This document shows, one piece after another, positions 18,601 through 26,245 of a stretch of DNA of 64,000 nucleotides. The translations under genes and the position numbers were made by a program. Every line of letters starts with the position of its first letter. The stretch's first letter is position 1. The notes under the pieces were generated by a model. The model did not search any database and was not told where the DNA came from. It saw only the letters and a list, made by a program, of their open reading frames with translations. Source of the DNA: an uncultured Opitutales bacterium (GTDB taxonomy: Bacteria; Verrucomicrobiota; Verrucomicrobiia; Opitutales; Intestinicryptomonadaceae); assembly GCA_934613645.1 (NCBI GenBank), contig CAKTTC010000002.1, positions 192,638 to 256,637 on the forward strand, in the 5' to 3' direction.

Positions 18601-18911
18601 TGGAAGGCGTCGGCGTGGGGGCGCAGCCAGTCGGCGTCGGCCCACTCGCAGGCGCGAATCGGCATAACGAACGGAAACGAAGAATCGGCATCGCGCCCCG
18701 CGTTGAAAACGAAAGGCTTCGAGAAAAACTTGTGCGTTTTTTCGAACGGATTTGTGCCGTGCGGATAGTTGTAGCGCGTATAGTTGAAATTGACGCCGAA
18801 GTTCAGGAACTCGGCGGCGCGGGCGTCGGGAACGCCTATGCGGAAAACCGTTTCGGCACGGGCGCAAACGGCGGCGGCGCAAAGCGAAAATGCAACAATG
18901 TATTTTAACAT
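15636..18911 (-). CDS. Secreted multihaem beta-propeller protein, hydrazine-synthase-alpha-like
   Basis: 1091 residues with signal peptide (MLKYIVAFSLCAAAVCARA). Domain order: about 22-245, a beta-sandwich resembling the C-terminal domain of PL4 rhamnogalacturonan lyases; about 250-660, a beta-propeller with HzsA-like repeats (VFVSSRCQRTVPCW, then TPAVTPDGRLVYMKWEY); then a region with three CxxCH haem-c motifs at C744-H748, C798-H802 and C928-H932. HzsA-like proteins outside anammox bacteria have unknown roles; the haems suggest periplasmic electron transfer or peroxidase/oxidative chemistry, and the PL4-like part suggests carbohydrate binding. It lies 3 bases after the GH50-like gene, forming a two-gene unit. 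Haem attachment requires a cytochrome c maturation system, which is not in this window. Confidence 0.72.
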   Translation of the reverse strand: MLKYIVAFSLCAAAVCARAETVFRIGVPDARAAEFLNFGVNFNYTRYNYPHGTNPFEKTHKFFSKPFVFNAGRDADSSFPFVMPIRACEWADADWLRPHADAFQYSATAMEYVDRHKKDYPPFEIKFDLEKIPAGDLFLKIGFADKAPVRVNDVSMRVGLNGAPLETFYLPYRYVKGKTEYPCFASVLLHPQTWGIPKTSVVRVPRDRLKRGANSITLKGLPSKATKSLKIPQWIIFDYIELSDTPEPPAVENPYQRARAAMLASLDFDEIVFTMRGTSPDAHWYGNFGRYPDAVSGYDENFVSPLKKLKYSAEHGMLAVNPPDAREDGCVYSTAGGKLVKFNIKTNSVEELLSDPRGGVRNVCVDYDADKMLFSYRKGGTDQYHLFESKIDGSQMKLFPFSGGKFDDIEGTYLPDGDVVFVSSRCQRTVPCWMVDVAVLHRWYARDRVLRQISANIDQDNTPAVTPDGRLVYMKWEYVQKSQLNFHGLWKKDPNGANDMVFFGNDIPRGLLIDAKPFPRENKYAFCYSTFHGRRDHKGQLAVIDNPRNPGDYKSMSFVSGDHPDMQLSTPFPLSANYILASENDRLYVFDLQGHAFALELPESFKPFAGTHIFDAQPVRKRPREQMPADMADYDTDEATVVVVDSSIGRNMRGVKRGDIKKLLVLEVLPNMIHLFGGEEPISLRGTFSFERCLGTVNVEDDGSAHFKAPANRALSFVALDENGRAIKRMQSFTNFVNGTTTSCIGCHEHRDMAPPPLKKTPKALARAADKIAPVDGISPREVIDFVRDIQPVLDKHCVRCHNPRDFRGKVDLSAGMGPMFPRSYWALRTLRQIKEGDDRDGNMPPRTFGSGGSDMVGKIDGSHKGVRLAPAELRRLYAWLDMGGTAAESSAAVQSGMLGYYYSNILMRADENWAENKSMAEVFDRRCSKCHNGKLFLPRMMSGDTRDPDTWIWLWNLPKNSPRNRLSAHAAFNFTRPADSPVLVAPLSKKAGGRGGVSHPSIFKSTDDADYKTVLAAITKARDYLAAHNPRYTDKNYKPRGAYYGALLRRGIVGKDDDLTNFDAFEADKKYWDKVIDPPAQEYPQPQNNP

Positions 18912-18914
18912 AAT

Positions 18915-20588
18915 CTATTTGAAATAAAGATTCGGTATTTTTGAAATTTGCGCGCCCATTTTGCGGGCGGCAGCGCAAAGCGGATAGACGGGAGTGTCGC
19001 AAACGTCTACAAAGCCGCTTGCGGTGTTTTCGCCGTTGTGCTTGCCCGCGGTGGGAGAGTCGCTCCAGCGCATCCAGAGCGCGCCCGCAACCGCGGGGTT
19101 TGCAAACGCGCTTTCGATGTAGTTTTCGAACGCGGCAACCTGCGCGCGGGTGGATTTGCGCGGGCAAAATCCGCCGCCGAAAACGCCCCTGTCGGGAGCG
19201 CAGAAATTGAACTCGGCAATCAGAACGGGCTTGTCGGGAGCGGAACTTGGCAGCGAAAGTTTTTCGGCGGAGTCGGCATACCACACAAAGCTTACAACAT
19301 CGCAATACTGCGCCGCAACAGAAAGCATGTCGGGTTCGGGCGGAAGCTGGAAACGGCAGCCCATGTAGAGCGTTTTGGGGGCGGCTTTTTTGAACGCGCG
19401 CTGAGTGGATTCAAAATACGCCGCGTAATACGCAAGCTTGAATTCGCGCATATCGCCCTCGGCGGCGGGTGTAGAGGGCACGAAAGAGCGCGTTTGAAGA
19501 AATTCGTCCCAACTTTTATACTGCGCGTTCCAGTCGGCATTGAGGTTTTGTATGTCGCCATACTTGCGCCCGAGCAGGCGCATAAACGCTTTTTTTGCGG
19601 GCTGTTTTGCGGGCGAAGTAAGCACCGCGCGCGGAATGTCTATGCCGTCTTTGTATTGCCAGAAAAGTTTATACCCCACAAACGCCCCAACGCAAAATTC
19701 GGAATCAAGAAGGCGTTTCTGAGCGGCGGCAAGCTTTTCCTGCGCAGACTCGAAATTGGGGTCGAAATAGTCGGGGACTTTTCCGCCCGAAAGCGACTCC
19801 ATCGGCGGCGGAAACGCGCTTTCCACAAGGGCGACAAACGGCAGCCGCGCGCGCGCCGTAAATTCGGGATTGCTCCAGCTGCCCACAGTGTTCATTCCCC
19901 ACGCGTAAATGCGCTTTTTGCAGGTGTCGAAATACGCGAATTTGTCGGGATATTTAAGCGAAATGTTCTGGCGTTCGAAGTTGTAGAAGTCGGACTTTCG
20001 CCTGTCGAATTTGTATCGTTCAACAAAGTTCGGGTTCTTTGCGGCATCGGGGGCGAAAAAGTGTTCGCGCCCGTCAATGCGCGTTCCCGTGGATTGCGCA
20101 ACCGAGTTTATGCCGAAGAGAAAAAACGGATTGCCCGCGGGCGTTATAAAAAACCACTTTCCCCCGATTTTCCGAACGCTAAAACGCTCAGATTTTCCGA
20201 AATTAACCCCGCAAATTACGCCGCCGTATTCGTCCAAATTGCCGAACCTCGGGTTGCGTTCGAGGAAATCTTCTTCCGACTTCGCGCGCGCCGCAAAGTC
20301 GGCTTCGGAAACGATTTTGCCGCCCCAGTCGGAATGGATAAACTGCCCGAATCTGTCGATAAACGGGAAGAATTTGTTTTTCGCAAATCCGCCCAATGCG
20401 TTGCTTTCAAAAAAGGCGCGCGAAAACGGCGTTTCAGACATATTGGGGAACACGTTCGGTTCTTTCGCCCACGCGGGCGCACCCTCCGAAATACGCGCCA
20501 CTTCGTCGGGCAATCCCGACGGCAACAACGCAAACAGCGGCGACGCCGAAAACAACGCCGCGCCACACAACAATATCCCCGCTCTCAT
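18915..20588 (-). CDS. Secreted GH50/agarase-like glycoside-hydrolase-fold protein
   Basis: 557 residues from ATG 20588, which gives a signal peptide (MRAGILLCGAALFSASPLFA); the frame stays open to 20744 but that extension is Arg/Cys-rich and implausible. The motif GKWFFITPAGNPFFLFGIN is the usual entry strand of GH50-type clan-A proteins. A late LIAEFNF places Glu as candidate nucleophile. Where clan A enzymes normally show Asn-Glu (acid/base), I read FVGYKLFW, without the pair. So it may be a non-classical enzyme or a binding protein. It is co-transcribed with the haem/propeller gene downstream. No Shine-Dalgarno is seen. Confidence 0.65.
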   Translation of the reverse strand: MRAGILLCGAALFSASPLFALLPSGLPDEVARISEGAPAWAKEPNVFPNMSETPFSRAFFESNALGGFAKNKFFPFIDRFGQFIHSDWGGKIVSEADFAARAKSEEDFLERNPRFGNLDEYGGVICGVNFGKSERFSVRKIGGKWFFITPAGNPFFLFGINSVAQSTGTRIDGREHFFAPDAAKNPNFVERYKFDRRKSDFYNFERQNISLKYPDKFAYFDTCKKRIYAWGMNTVGSWSNPEFTARARLPFVALVESAFPPPMESLSGGKVPDYFDPNFESAQEKLAAAQKRLLDSEFCVGAFVGYKLFWQYKDGIDIPRAVLTSPAKQPAKKAFMRLLGRKYGDIQNLNADWNAQYKSWDEFLQTRSFVPSTPAAEGDMREFKLAYYAAYFESTQRAFKKAAPKTLYMGCRFQLPPEPDMLSVAAQYCDVVSFVWYADSAEKLSLPSSAPDKPVLIAEFNFCAPDRGVFGGGFCPRKSTRAQVAAFENYIESAFANPAVAGALWMRWSDSPTAGKHNGENTASGFVDVCDTPVYPLCAAARKMGAQISKIPNLYFK

Positions 20589-20712
20589 ACCAACACACAA
20601 AACAAAAACACGCTCATTGGCAACGTTTTTTACAACAAAAAACAAAAACAACCGCCGCAAGCTGCGGCAGCCCCGAGAAAGATACGCCCCGCCCGCCCCC
20701 GCCGCTTGGGCA

Positions 20713-20741
20713 CAAAAAAAACGGCACTCTTGCGAGTGCCG
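20713..20741 (-). terminator. Terminator of rpsA
   Basis: On the minus strand CGGCACTC (20734-20741) pairs with GAGTGCCG (20722-20729), 4-base loop, followed by eight T. It lies 18 bases after the rpsA stop. Confidence 0.82.
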
Positions 20742-20759
20742 CATTTTGGGGAAGGAGAA

Positions 20760-22421
20760 CTATTCCTTCGTTGCTTCGTCGATAAGATCGCCCAACGACG
20801 TGAGCTCTTGGTCTTTGCGAATCTTGTCGAAAGCGTCGACTTCCTTGGCGAGTTTCGCGGAATCATACTGCGCGGCCTTGACCGACAAGCCGATTCTGCG
20901 TTCGTCGCGGTCGATTTTCACAACGCGCGCGGTAACTTCGTCGCCAACCTTGAGGTGGTTCTTGATTTTGTCAACGTGTTCTTCGCTGATTTGGCTGATG
21001 TGAACCAAACCGTCGATGTCGTTCTGCAATTCAACAAACGCGCCGTAGTTGGTAATTTTGCTTACCTTGCCCTTTACGAGGTCGCCAATCTTGAAGAGAG
21101 AGTCGATTTCCTCCCACGGGTCGGCAGTCAGCTGCTTGAGGCTGAGCGAGATTCTCTGGTTGTCGGGGTCGATTTCCTTGACGATTGCGTCTACTTCGTC
21201 GCCCTTCTTGAGCATTTCGCTGGGGTGGTTGATTTTGCGCGTCCAGCTCATGTCCGAAACGTGAATCATACCGTCGATACCGTCGCCGAGTTCCACAAAC
21301 GCGCCGTAGGTTGTGAGGTTGCGAACCTTGCCGTGAACGCGTGCGCCGACGGGATATTCGTGAACGGCCTTCTTCCACGGATTTTCTTCAAGCTGACGCA
21401 AGCCGAGCGAAATTTTCTGCTCTTCCTTGTTTACGCTGAGAACAACAGCTTCCACTTCGTCGCCGACTTTGAGAACTTCGCCGGGCTTGGTGATGCGCTT
21501 TGTCCAGGAGAATTCGGTGATGTGCACGAGGCCTTCAACGCCGTCTTCAAGCTCGATAAACGCGCCGTAGTTGACGAGGTTGACAACCTTGCCGTGAACG
21601 TGTGCGCCAACGGGATAGCGGCGTTCGATATTTTCCCACGGATTGGAAGTTGTCTGCTTCAGACCGAGCGATACGCGTTCTTTTTCCGTATCCACGTCCA
21701 AAATCATGACGGAGATTTCTTCGCCAACCTTGAGCATTTCGCTCGGGTGCGAGATTCTGCCCCAGCTCATGTCGGTGATGTGCAGCAAGCCGTCGAGACC
21801 GTCGAGGTCGATGAACGCGCCGTAGTCTGTGATGTTCTTGACAATACCCTTGCGGATATCCCCCGCCTTGACTTCCGAGAGGAGCTTGCGGCGTTTTTCC
21901 GCGCGCTGTTCTTCGATGAGTTCGCGGCGCGAAACAACGATGTTCTTGCGTTCTACGTTGATTTTCACGACTTTGAAGTCGTAAGTCTGACCGACATACT
22001 GGTCCAAATTCTTCGGGGGCTGAACGTCGATTTGCGAAGCGGGCAGGAACGAATCCACACCAATGCTTACAATCAGACCGCCTTTAACCTTGCTCTTTAC
22101 GCGGCCGGGGAGGATTGCGCCTTCCTTGCAGTTTGCGAGGATTTCCTCCCAATTCTTTTTCTGCTGTGCCTTGTCGTAGGAGATTACGGGGTTGCCTTCG
22201 CTGTCTTCGAGCTTTTCGAGCAATACTTCGATTTCCTGACCGACTTGGATATCGTTGATATCCACGAATTCGCTCACGGGAACGATGCCTTCGCTCTTTC
22301 CGCCGATGTCTACAACTACTTCGTTCTGGCGGATTTCGATTACTTTACCCTTGACGATAGAGCCCTGTTTGAGCTCCGCAAAACTGCTGTTTGCAAGCAG
22401 TTCTTCCATTATGTTACTCAT
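20760..22421 (-). CDS. rpsA: Small ribosomal subunit protein bS1
   Basis: 553 residues from ATG at 22421, preceded by AGGA at 7-8 bases; the frame is open upstream to 22667 but the extra stretch is unlike S1. Six S1 RNA-binding domains follow each other, each with a G-A-F/V-V-E...GLVHI/GLLHITD core; domains 3-6 repeat the pattern GR/KISHPSEMLKVG. bS1 captures mRNAs on the 30S subunit, especially those without Shine-Dalgarno, which fits the many start sites here lacking one. Size equals the E. coli protein (557). Confidence 0.95.
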   Translation of the reverse strand: MSNIMEELLANSSFAELKQGSIVKGKVIEIRQNEVVVDIGGKSEGIVPVSEFVDINDIQVGQEIEVLLEKLEDSEGNPVISYDKAQQKKNWEEILANCKEGAILPGRVKSKVKGGLIVSIGVDSFLPASQIDVQPPKNLDQYVGQTYDFKVVKINVERKNIVVSRRELIEEQRAEKRRKLLSEVKAGDIRKGIVKNITDYGAFIDLDGLDGLLHITDMSWGRISHPSEMLKVGEEISVMILDVDTEKERVSLGLKQTTSNPWENIERRYPVGAHVHGKVVNLVNYGAFIELEDGVEGLVHITEFSWTKRITKPGEVLKVGDEVEAVVLSVNKEEQKISLGLRQLEENPWKKAVHEYPVGARVHGKVRNLTTYGAFVELGDGIDGMIHVSDMSWTRKINHPSEMLKKGDEVDAIVKEIDPDNQRISLSLKQLTADPWEEIDSLFKIGDLVKGKVSKITNYGAFVELQNDIDGLVHISQISEEHVDKIKNHLKVGDEVTARVVKIDRDERRIGLSVKAAQYDSAKLAKEVDAFDKIRKDQELTSLGDLIDEATKE

Positions 22422-22677
22422 TATTTTCCTTGTGTCGTTCCCTTGCGGAAACGGGTTGATTGTTAGTGTGATTTCCAACGTCCGTGAGTTTCCGCGTCTG
22501 AAAACGCGGGCAGACATTGAAAAAATGAAGCGTTCATTTCTACACACACGCGCGCGCGGCGCAAGCATTTTTTCCAAAAAAATACGGATTTCGCGACGCC
22601 GCCCGCCGCCGAAAAAATCGGCAGTCCGCCCCTCCCACGCTTGACATAGCCGCCGCCTAATGCACAATCGGGGTGAT

Positions 22678-23367
22678 ATGAAATTTTACAAACACGTTGT
22701 TTGGGACTGGAACGGCACGCTGCTTGACGACGCGCGTCTGAGCCTCGACGTGTTCAATTCAATAGCAGCCGAATACGCCCTGCCCCCCGTCGATTTCGAA
22801 ACATACACCGACGAATTCTCCTTCCCCGTAATAAATTTCTACAAAAAACACGGCTTCGACTTCGAAAAAATCGACTTCCGCGTAATAGGCAACAAATTCA
22901 TCGACAAATACTTGGCATTGCTGCCCCAATGCGCCCCGCACGCCGAAATCCCCTCCATTTTGGCGGACTTCAGGCGGCTCGGCTTCACCCAAAGCGTGCT
23001 TTCGGCAAACAACGACACCCTGCTTAAGCGCGCAGTGGCGCAGTTCGGGTTGGACGAATTTTTCGTGCGCGTCGACGGGCTTTCCGACATCTACGCGAAT
23101 TCGAAAACGGAGCTTGCCCAAGCGCACATTGCAGCCCTCGGCGAAATGGGAATCAGCCCCGAACAAACGATTATGGCGGGCGACACCCTCCACGACGAAG
23201 ACGCCGCCGACGCAATGAACGTTGACTGTGCCATCATTGCCCGCGGATACAATTCGGCAAAACAGCTTTCAAACGCCCGACGCGCAAAAGTGTTTTCAAC
23301 CCACGCCGAATTTTTCAATTTTGCCGCAACTCTCGGCGACTTCCCCGCACAACCGCCGCACTGCTAA
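22678..23367 (+). CDS. HAD-family phosphatase (Gph-like)
   Basis: 229 residues from ATG 22678; a GGGGTGAT box directly precedes it, so the in-frame ATG at 22660 is less likely. Haloacid dehalogenase motifs: WDWNGTLLDD (motif I, nucleophile Asp and acid Asp, with Trp in place of Phe), SANND (motif II), the Lys in NSKTEL (motif III) and MAGDTLHDEDAA (motif IV). An alpha-helical cap lies between motifs I and II. Probable phosphoglycolate phosphatase or nucleotide/sugar phosphatase; cytoplasmic. Divergent from rpsA across a 256-base gap that holds the rpsA leader. Confidence 0.85.
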   Translation: MKFYKHVVWDWNGTLLDDARLSLDVFNSIAAEYALPPVDFETYTDEFSFPVINFYKKHGFDFEKIDFRVIGNKFIDKYLALLPQCAPHAEIPSILADFRRLGFTQSVLSANNDTLLKRAVAQFGLDEFFVRVDGLSDIYANSKTELAQAHIAALGEMGISPEQTIMAGDTLHDEDAADAMNVDCAIIARGYNSAKQLSNARRAKVFSTHAEFFNFAATLGDFPAQPPHC

Positions 23368-23390
23368 CCGCCCCCCCGCTATAAAAAAAG

Positions 23391-23412
23391 CATTGACAAA
23401 ACTACGTCAATG
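23391..23412 (+). promoter_or_regulatory. Putative operator/promoter of the toxin-antitoxin locus
   Basis: Inverted repeat CATTGAC - 8 bases - GTCAATG overlaps a TTGACA -35-like box, 16 bases before the toxin ATG. HTH antitoxins usually repress their own operon at such palindromes; this is inferred from position and symmetry. Confidence 0.45.
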
Positions 23413-23427
23413 ACTGACTATTTGACA

Positions 23428-23743
23428 ATGGAATTTATAGAAACACCGTTGTTCGAAAAAAACAAAAGACGGAATATTTGACGAAGACGAACTTCAAAAA
23501 TTTCAACTAGAACTCTTGGAACACCCAGACATGGGCGATTTAATTCCCAAAGGGAAAGGATTGAGAAAAACGAGATGGGCAGCCAGCGGGCGAGGCAAAC
23601 GTGGAGGTGCGAGAGTCATATATTACTGGATTGCTTCAGACGATGTAATTTTTCTACTCTTGGCGTATAAAAAAAACCGACAGGAAAATTTAACCGCTCA
23701 ACAACTGAAAATTTTAACCGATTTGATAGATTGGGAGACACAA
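23428..23743 (+). pseudogene. RelE/HigB-type toxin gene with a frameshift
   Basis: The ATG at 23428 opens MEFIETPLFEK, the usual beginning of RelE/HigB toxins, but this frame stops at 23479-23481. The rest of the toxin (DGIFDEDELQKFQLELLEHP, then GDLIPKGKGLRKTRWAA, GKRGGARVIYYW, LTAQQLKIL) continues in the +1 frame. Removing one A from the A7 run at 23456-23462 would restore an intact frame of about 105 residues. RelE toxins cleave mRNA on the ribosome. The toxin frame has no stop before the antitoxin ATG, so a repaired product would run on into the antitoxin. Either a real inactivation, phase variation at the A-run, or a sequencing error. Confidence 0.75.
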
Positions 23744-24034
23744 ATGGAAGAAAAACTTTTTAACGACCTGCTTGAAAGCGTAAAACAAATGAAGGCAATC
23801 CGAGCGGGAAAACTAAAACCCGCAAGAACAACGACGCTTCAAAAAAACGAAATCATGGAGGCAAGACGCCAATTAAAAATGACGCAAACGCAATTTGCAA
23901 CGGCATTCGGAATCAGCGTTTCCACGCTCAGGAATTGGGAACAGGGGCACAGAAGTCCCACGGGGGCTGCCGTTACGCTTATAAAAGTTGCGCGAAAACA
24001 CCCCGAAGCGGTGCTTGATGCGGTTCACGCATAA
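23744..24034 (+). CDS. NadS/HigA-type HTH antitoxin
   Basis: 96 residues from ATG 23744, with GGGAG 6-7 bases upstream as ribosome binding site. N-terminal toxin-binding arm (EEKLFNDLLESVKQMKAIRAG) and a C-terminal XRE helix-turn-helix at about 44-90 (RQLKMTQTQFATAFGISVSTLRNWEQGHRSPTG). Binds and neutralises the RelE-type toxin and represses the operon. The upstream toxin frame is continuous with this gene, so a toxin-antitoxin fusion of up to 172 residues from an internal ATG at 23516 is also possible. The antitoxin itself looks intact. Confidence 0.88.
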   Translation: MEEKLFNDLLESVKQMKAIRAGKLKPARTTTLQKNEIMEARRQLKMTQTQFATAFGISVSTLRNWEQGHRSPTGAAVTLIKVARKHPEAVLDAVHA

Positions 24035-24035
24035 A

Positions 24036-24077
24036 AACAAACGGGCGGCAGTTAAAAAATTGCCGCCCGCTTGTTTT
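24036..24077. terminator. Bidirectional terminator
   Basis: CGGGCGGCA (24042-24050) pairs perfectly with TGCCGCCCG (24061-24069); A-rich left and TTGTTTTT right flanks. Serves the antitoxin on + and the 24087-26168 gene on -. Confidence 0.8.
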
Positions 24078-24086
24078 TATACCCCG

Positions 24087-26168
24087 CTACTTGAAAAATT
24101 TGAGAACGAGGGGGCGCATAGGCTCGAGTTTGCGCTGAATTTCCACAGCGAAAGTGCCGCCGTCGGACGCTTCCGCCTTGAAGTCCACCCTGCGCCAACC
24201 GCCGTCGCGGGCAAGAGACAAAATCTTGTTCGGGCGCGAACGCATTTTAAGCGAGAGCGTCGGCAGGGCGTCGAAGCCGAAATTGTGGATTGCCGCAAGC
24301 TCCGTTCCGTCGGAAAGCGCAGCCGACTGCACATACACTTTGGCGTCGCCCGCGTAGCGCATTCCAAACGGGGCTACGGCGTCGAAAACCCGAGCCAAAA
24401 GCTCCTTGCGCGGGTAGCGTTTGAAAATCTGGAAGCCCGTATCGGGTTGGCTTGCCACAACCGCGACGCGCGCGCCGAATTCGTTTTCAAACAGCGTGCA
24501 TGAGGGCGAAAGAATTTCGGCGTTTTTTGCGTCGTCCTGCGCGAACTTCATAAACGCAAAATTCGCAAGCACGCGCACCGATTTCGAAACGGGCTTGAGC
24601 AGCGCGAACTGCGAGCCACCCGAAAGCCGCTTGCCCGCAAGGTCTCCGTTGAAAGCGTCGTCCGAAACGAACTCGGCGCAAACCGCATTCACGGGCGGAT
24701 AAAACGACGCCTCAACACCGATGTATTTTGCAAACCCGCGCTTTGTAAGCGCAACCGCCGCGCCCGAATCGAGCACCGCGCCGCGCTTGAGAACGGCCGT
24801 TAATTCGGCGTCGGAAAGCAGGCGCGCGTCCTGCGCGGAAAGGAACGCGGGCGAAGTTCCCGCGCGCACAAAATTGACGGGGAAACCCGTGTTCCACAAA
24901 AACGTGTTCGCCCACGACTGCGCCCCGAAATACGGGAACGGCGCAAACGGATTCATAACCGAGCGCGGTGCGGGAACGGGCGTGGAAAGTTCGTTTTTGG
25001 GCTTGGCATTGTCGGTTTCGCGCGCGAGCGTTGCGTAAAAACCCGCGTGTTCGGCAAGGATTTTCCGATACGCCCCATTGCCGCCCGCCTCGAATTCCGA
25101 TGTAAGTGAAATCCACTGTTTCGCGCCCCTGCAGCCCGCGAAAAGAAAGGCGGTATAGTTTGTGTGAAGCTCGTTTGCGGAAGTGCCGAAGCGGTTGTGC
25201 GGCAGGCAGTCGGTTTCGGCAATAACATGTGCCTTGCCTTTCAGTGCGTCGAGCTGGCAGGCGGTTGCATACATTGTTATTGCGAAGTTGTTGGGCGACG
25301 CCGCAAACGCGCCGTAGCGGGCGTTGTTTATGCGGATAATCGGCGTCTGTCCCTTTGCGGCAAAGGCTTTCCCGAGGCGTTCGGCGTATGCAATATCGTT
25401 TGAGCACACGCAGACCGACGCGGGAATTTTCGGGTCTACTTCGTCGATTGCCGCGCGCATTTTTTCGGCGAGCTTGCAGATTGAATCCACTATAACTTCG
25501 TCGATTATTTTCGCCGTGCGCCTGTCTTCGGCGGACGCCCCCATAACGGCGGCCTTCGCCTCTTTGGCTGAGATATCGCGCCCGAGCCGCGCGGAAATTT
25601 GCCTGAGGTGAAGCGGGCACAAGCACCCCGCCTGAGCCGCGCCCGTATACATGCGGAAATCGTCGTCAATCATTATGTGGGCGGGCTTGAGGGCGGCGGC
25701 GCGGCGGCAGATGTCGGCCATATATTTGCCGACTTTTTCGCCGAGCGGGCAGCATTTATTCGGCTCTTCCTTCAGGGTATCGAAGCGGACAATGTGCTCC
25801 ATATCGTTGGGGTTTTTAAGCGGGTATGAATGCCCAAGCGACGACTGTATGAGTATGCCCACTTCCGCCCCTTTGGCGCACTCCTTGATTTTTTCGAACC
25901 TCGGCTTCAGCGCGGCAAACTTGTCGGCAGCGGGAACGCCCTCGGGCACGAGATTGAACAAAGCCAAAGACACGTCGGCGATTTTTTCGCGCTTGATACG
26001 CAGCAAATCCTCCGCTATTTTTTCCTCCGCATTCTCAGTCGGCACAAACACGTTGAAAACGCGCAATTCCTCCGCCGACAAAATCGACGCCGCGCACAGA
26101 AAAGCCGCGCACAGAAAAGCCGCGCACAGAAAAGCCGCGGCAACCCCCATCAAATTAAACTTCTTCAT
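24087..26168 (-). CDS. Secreted protein of unknown family, probable TIM-barrel hydrolase
   Basis: 693 residues. The signal peptide carries three copies of AAFLC encoded by a perfect 15-bp tandem repeat. Alternating strand/helix pattern from about 35 to 430 (ADVSLALFNLV, EVGILIQSSLGHSY, PAHIMIDDDFRMY, ASVCVCSND, KAHVIAETDCLPHNRFGTS, GAKQWISLT) reads as a TIM barrel; IDDDFR and AETD offer acidic residues at strand ends. The C-terminal third is beta-rich and resembles the accessory domains of GH42-type enzymes. I cannot name a family. It stands alone between a terminator and the duplicated dehydrogenase fragment. Confidence 0.7.
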   Translation of the reverse strand: MKKFNLMGVAAAFLCAAFLCAAFLCAASILSAEELRVFNVFVPTENAEEKIAEDLLRIKREKIADVSLALFNLVPEGVPAADKFAALKPRFEKIKECAKGAEVGILIQSSLGHSYPLKNPNDMEHIVRFDTLKEEPNKCCPLGEKVGKYMADICRRAAALKPAHIMIDDDFRMYTGAAQAGCLCPLHLRQISARLGRDISAKEAKAAVMGASAEDRRTAKIIDEVIVDSICKLAEKMRAAIDEVDPKIPASVCVCSNDIAYAERLGKAFAAKGQTPIIRINNARYGAFAASPNNFAITMYATACQLDALKGKAHVIAETDCLPHNRFGTSANELHTNYTAFLFAGCRGAKQWISLTSEFEAGGNGAYRKILAEHAGFYATLARETDNAKPKNELSTPVPAPRSVMNPFAPFPYFGAQSWANTFLWNTGFPVNFVRAGTSPAFLSAQDARLLSDAELTAVLKRGAVLDSGAAVALTKRGFAKYIGVEASFYPPVNAVCAEFVSDDAFNGDLAGKRLSGGSQFALLKPVSKSVRVLANFAFMKFAQDDAKNAEILSPSCTLFENEFGARVAVVASQPDTGFQIFKRYPRKELLARVFDAVAPFGMRYAGDAKVYVQSAALSDGTELAAIHNFGFDALPTLSLKMRSRPNKILSLARDGGWRRVDFKAEASDGGTFAVEIQRKLEPMRPLVLKFFK
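26090..26134 (-). repeat. Three perfect 15-bp tandem repeats inside a signal peptide
   Basis: The unit CCGCGCACAGAAAAG occurs at 26090-26104, 26105-26119 and 26120-26134, with a further 5 bases of a fourth. The length is a multiple of three, so copy changes lengthen or shorten the hydrophobic core (AAFLC per copy) without shifting the frame. Confidence 0.92.
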
Positions 26169-26245
26169 AAAGAAAGCGATATTTCGAGCCGAAAATTTGT
26201 CAACAAAAAAGCCGAACGAACACCGCGGGTGCGCACACTTGCGCC

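Noticed and set aside
15636..18911. True hydrazine synthase alpha subunit
   Set aside because: Only the propeller style and haem motifs are shared; the N-terminal domain is carbohydrate-binding-like, the partner is a GH50-like protein, and no beta/gamma subunit genes are nearby.
18948..22466. 1172-codon plus-strand open frame across the GH50-like gene and rpsA
   Set aside because: Antisense to two well-supported genes including rpsA; low-information composition and no domain. Produced by codon bias.
23455..23463. Programmed -1 frameshift at the heptamer A AAA AAC in the toxin gene
   Set aside because: The slippery heptamer is in the right phase, but the -1 frame soon meets a stop; the toxin continues in the +1 frame, so a -1 shift does not restore it.
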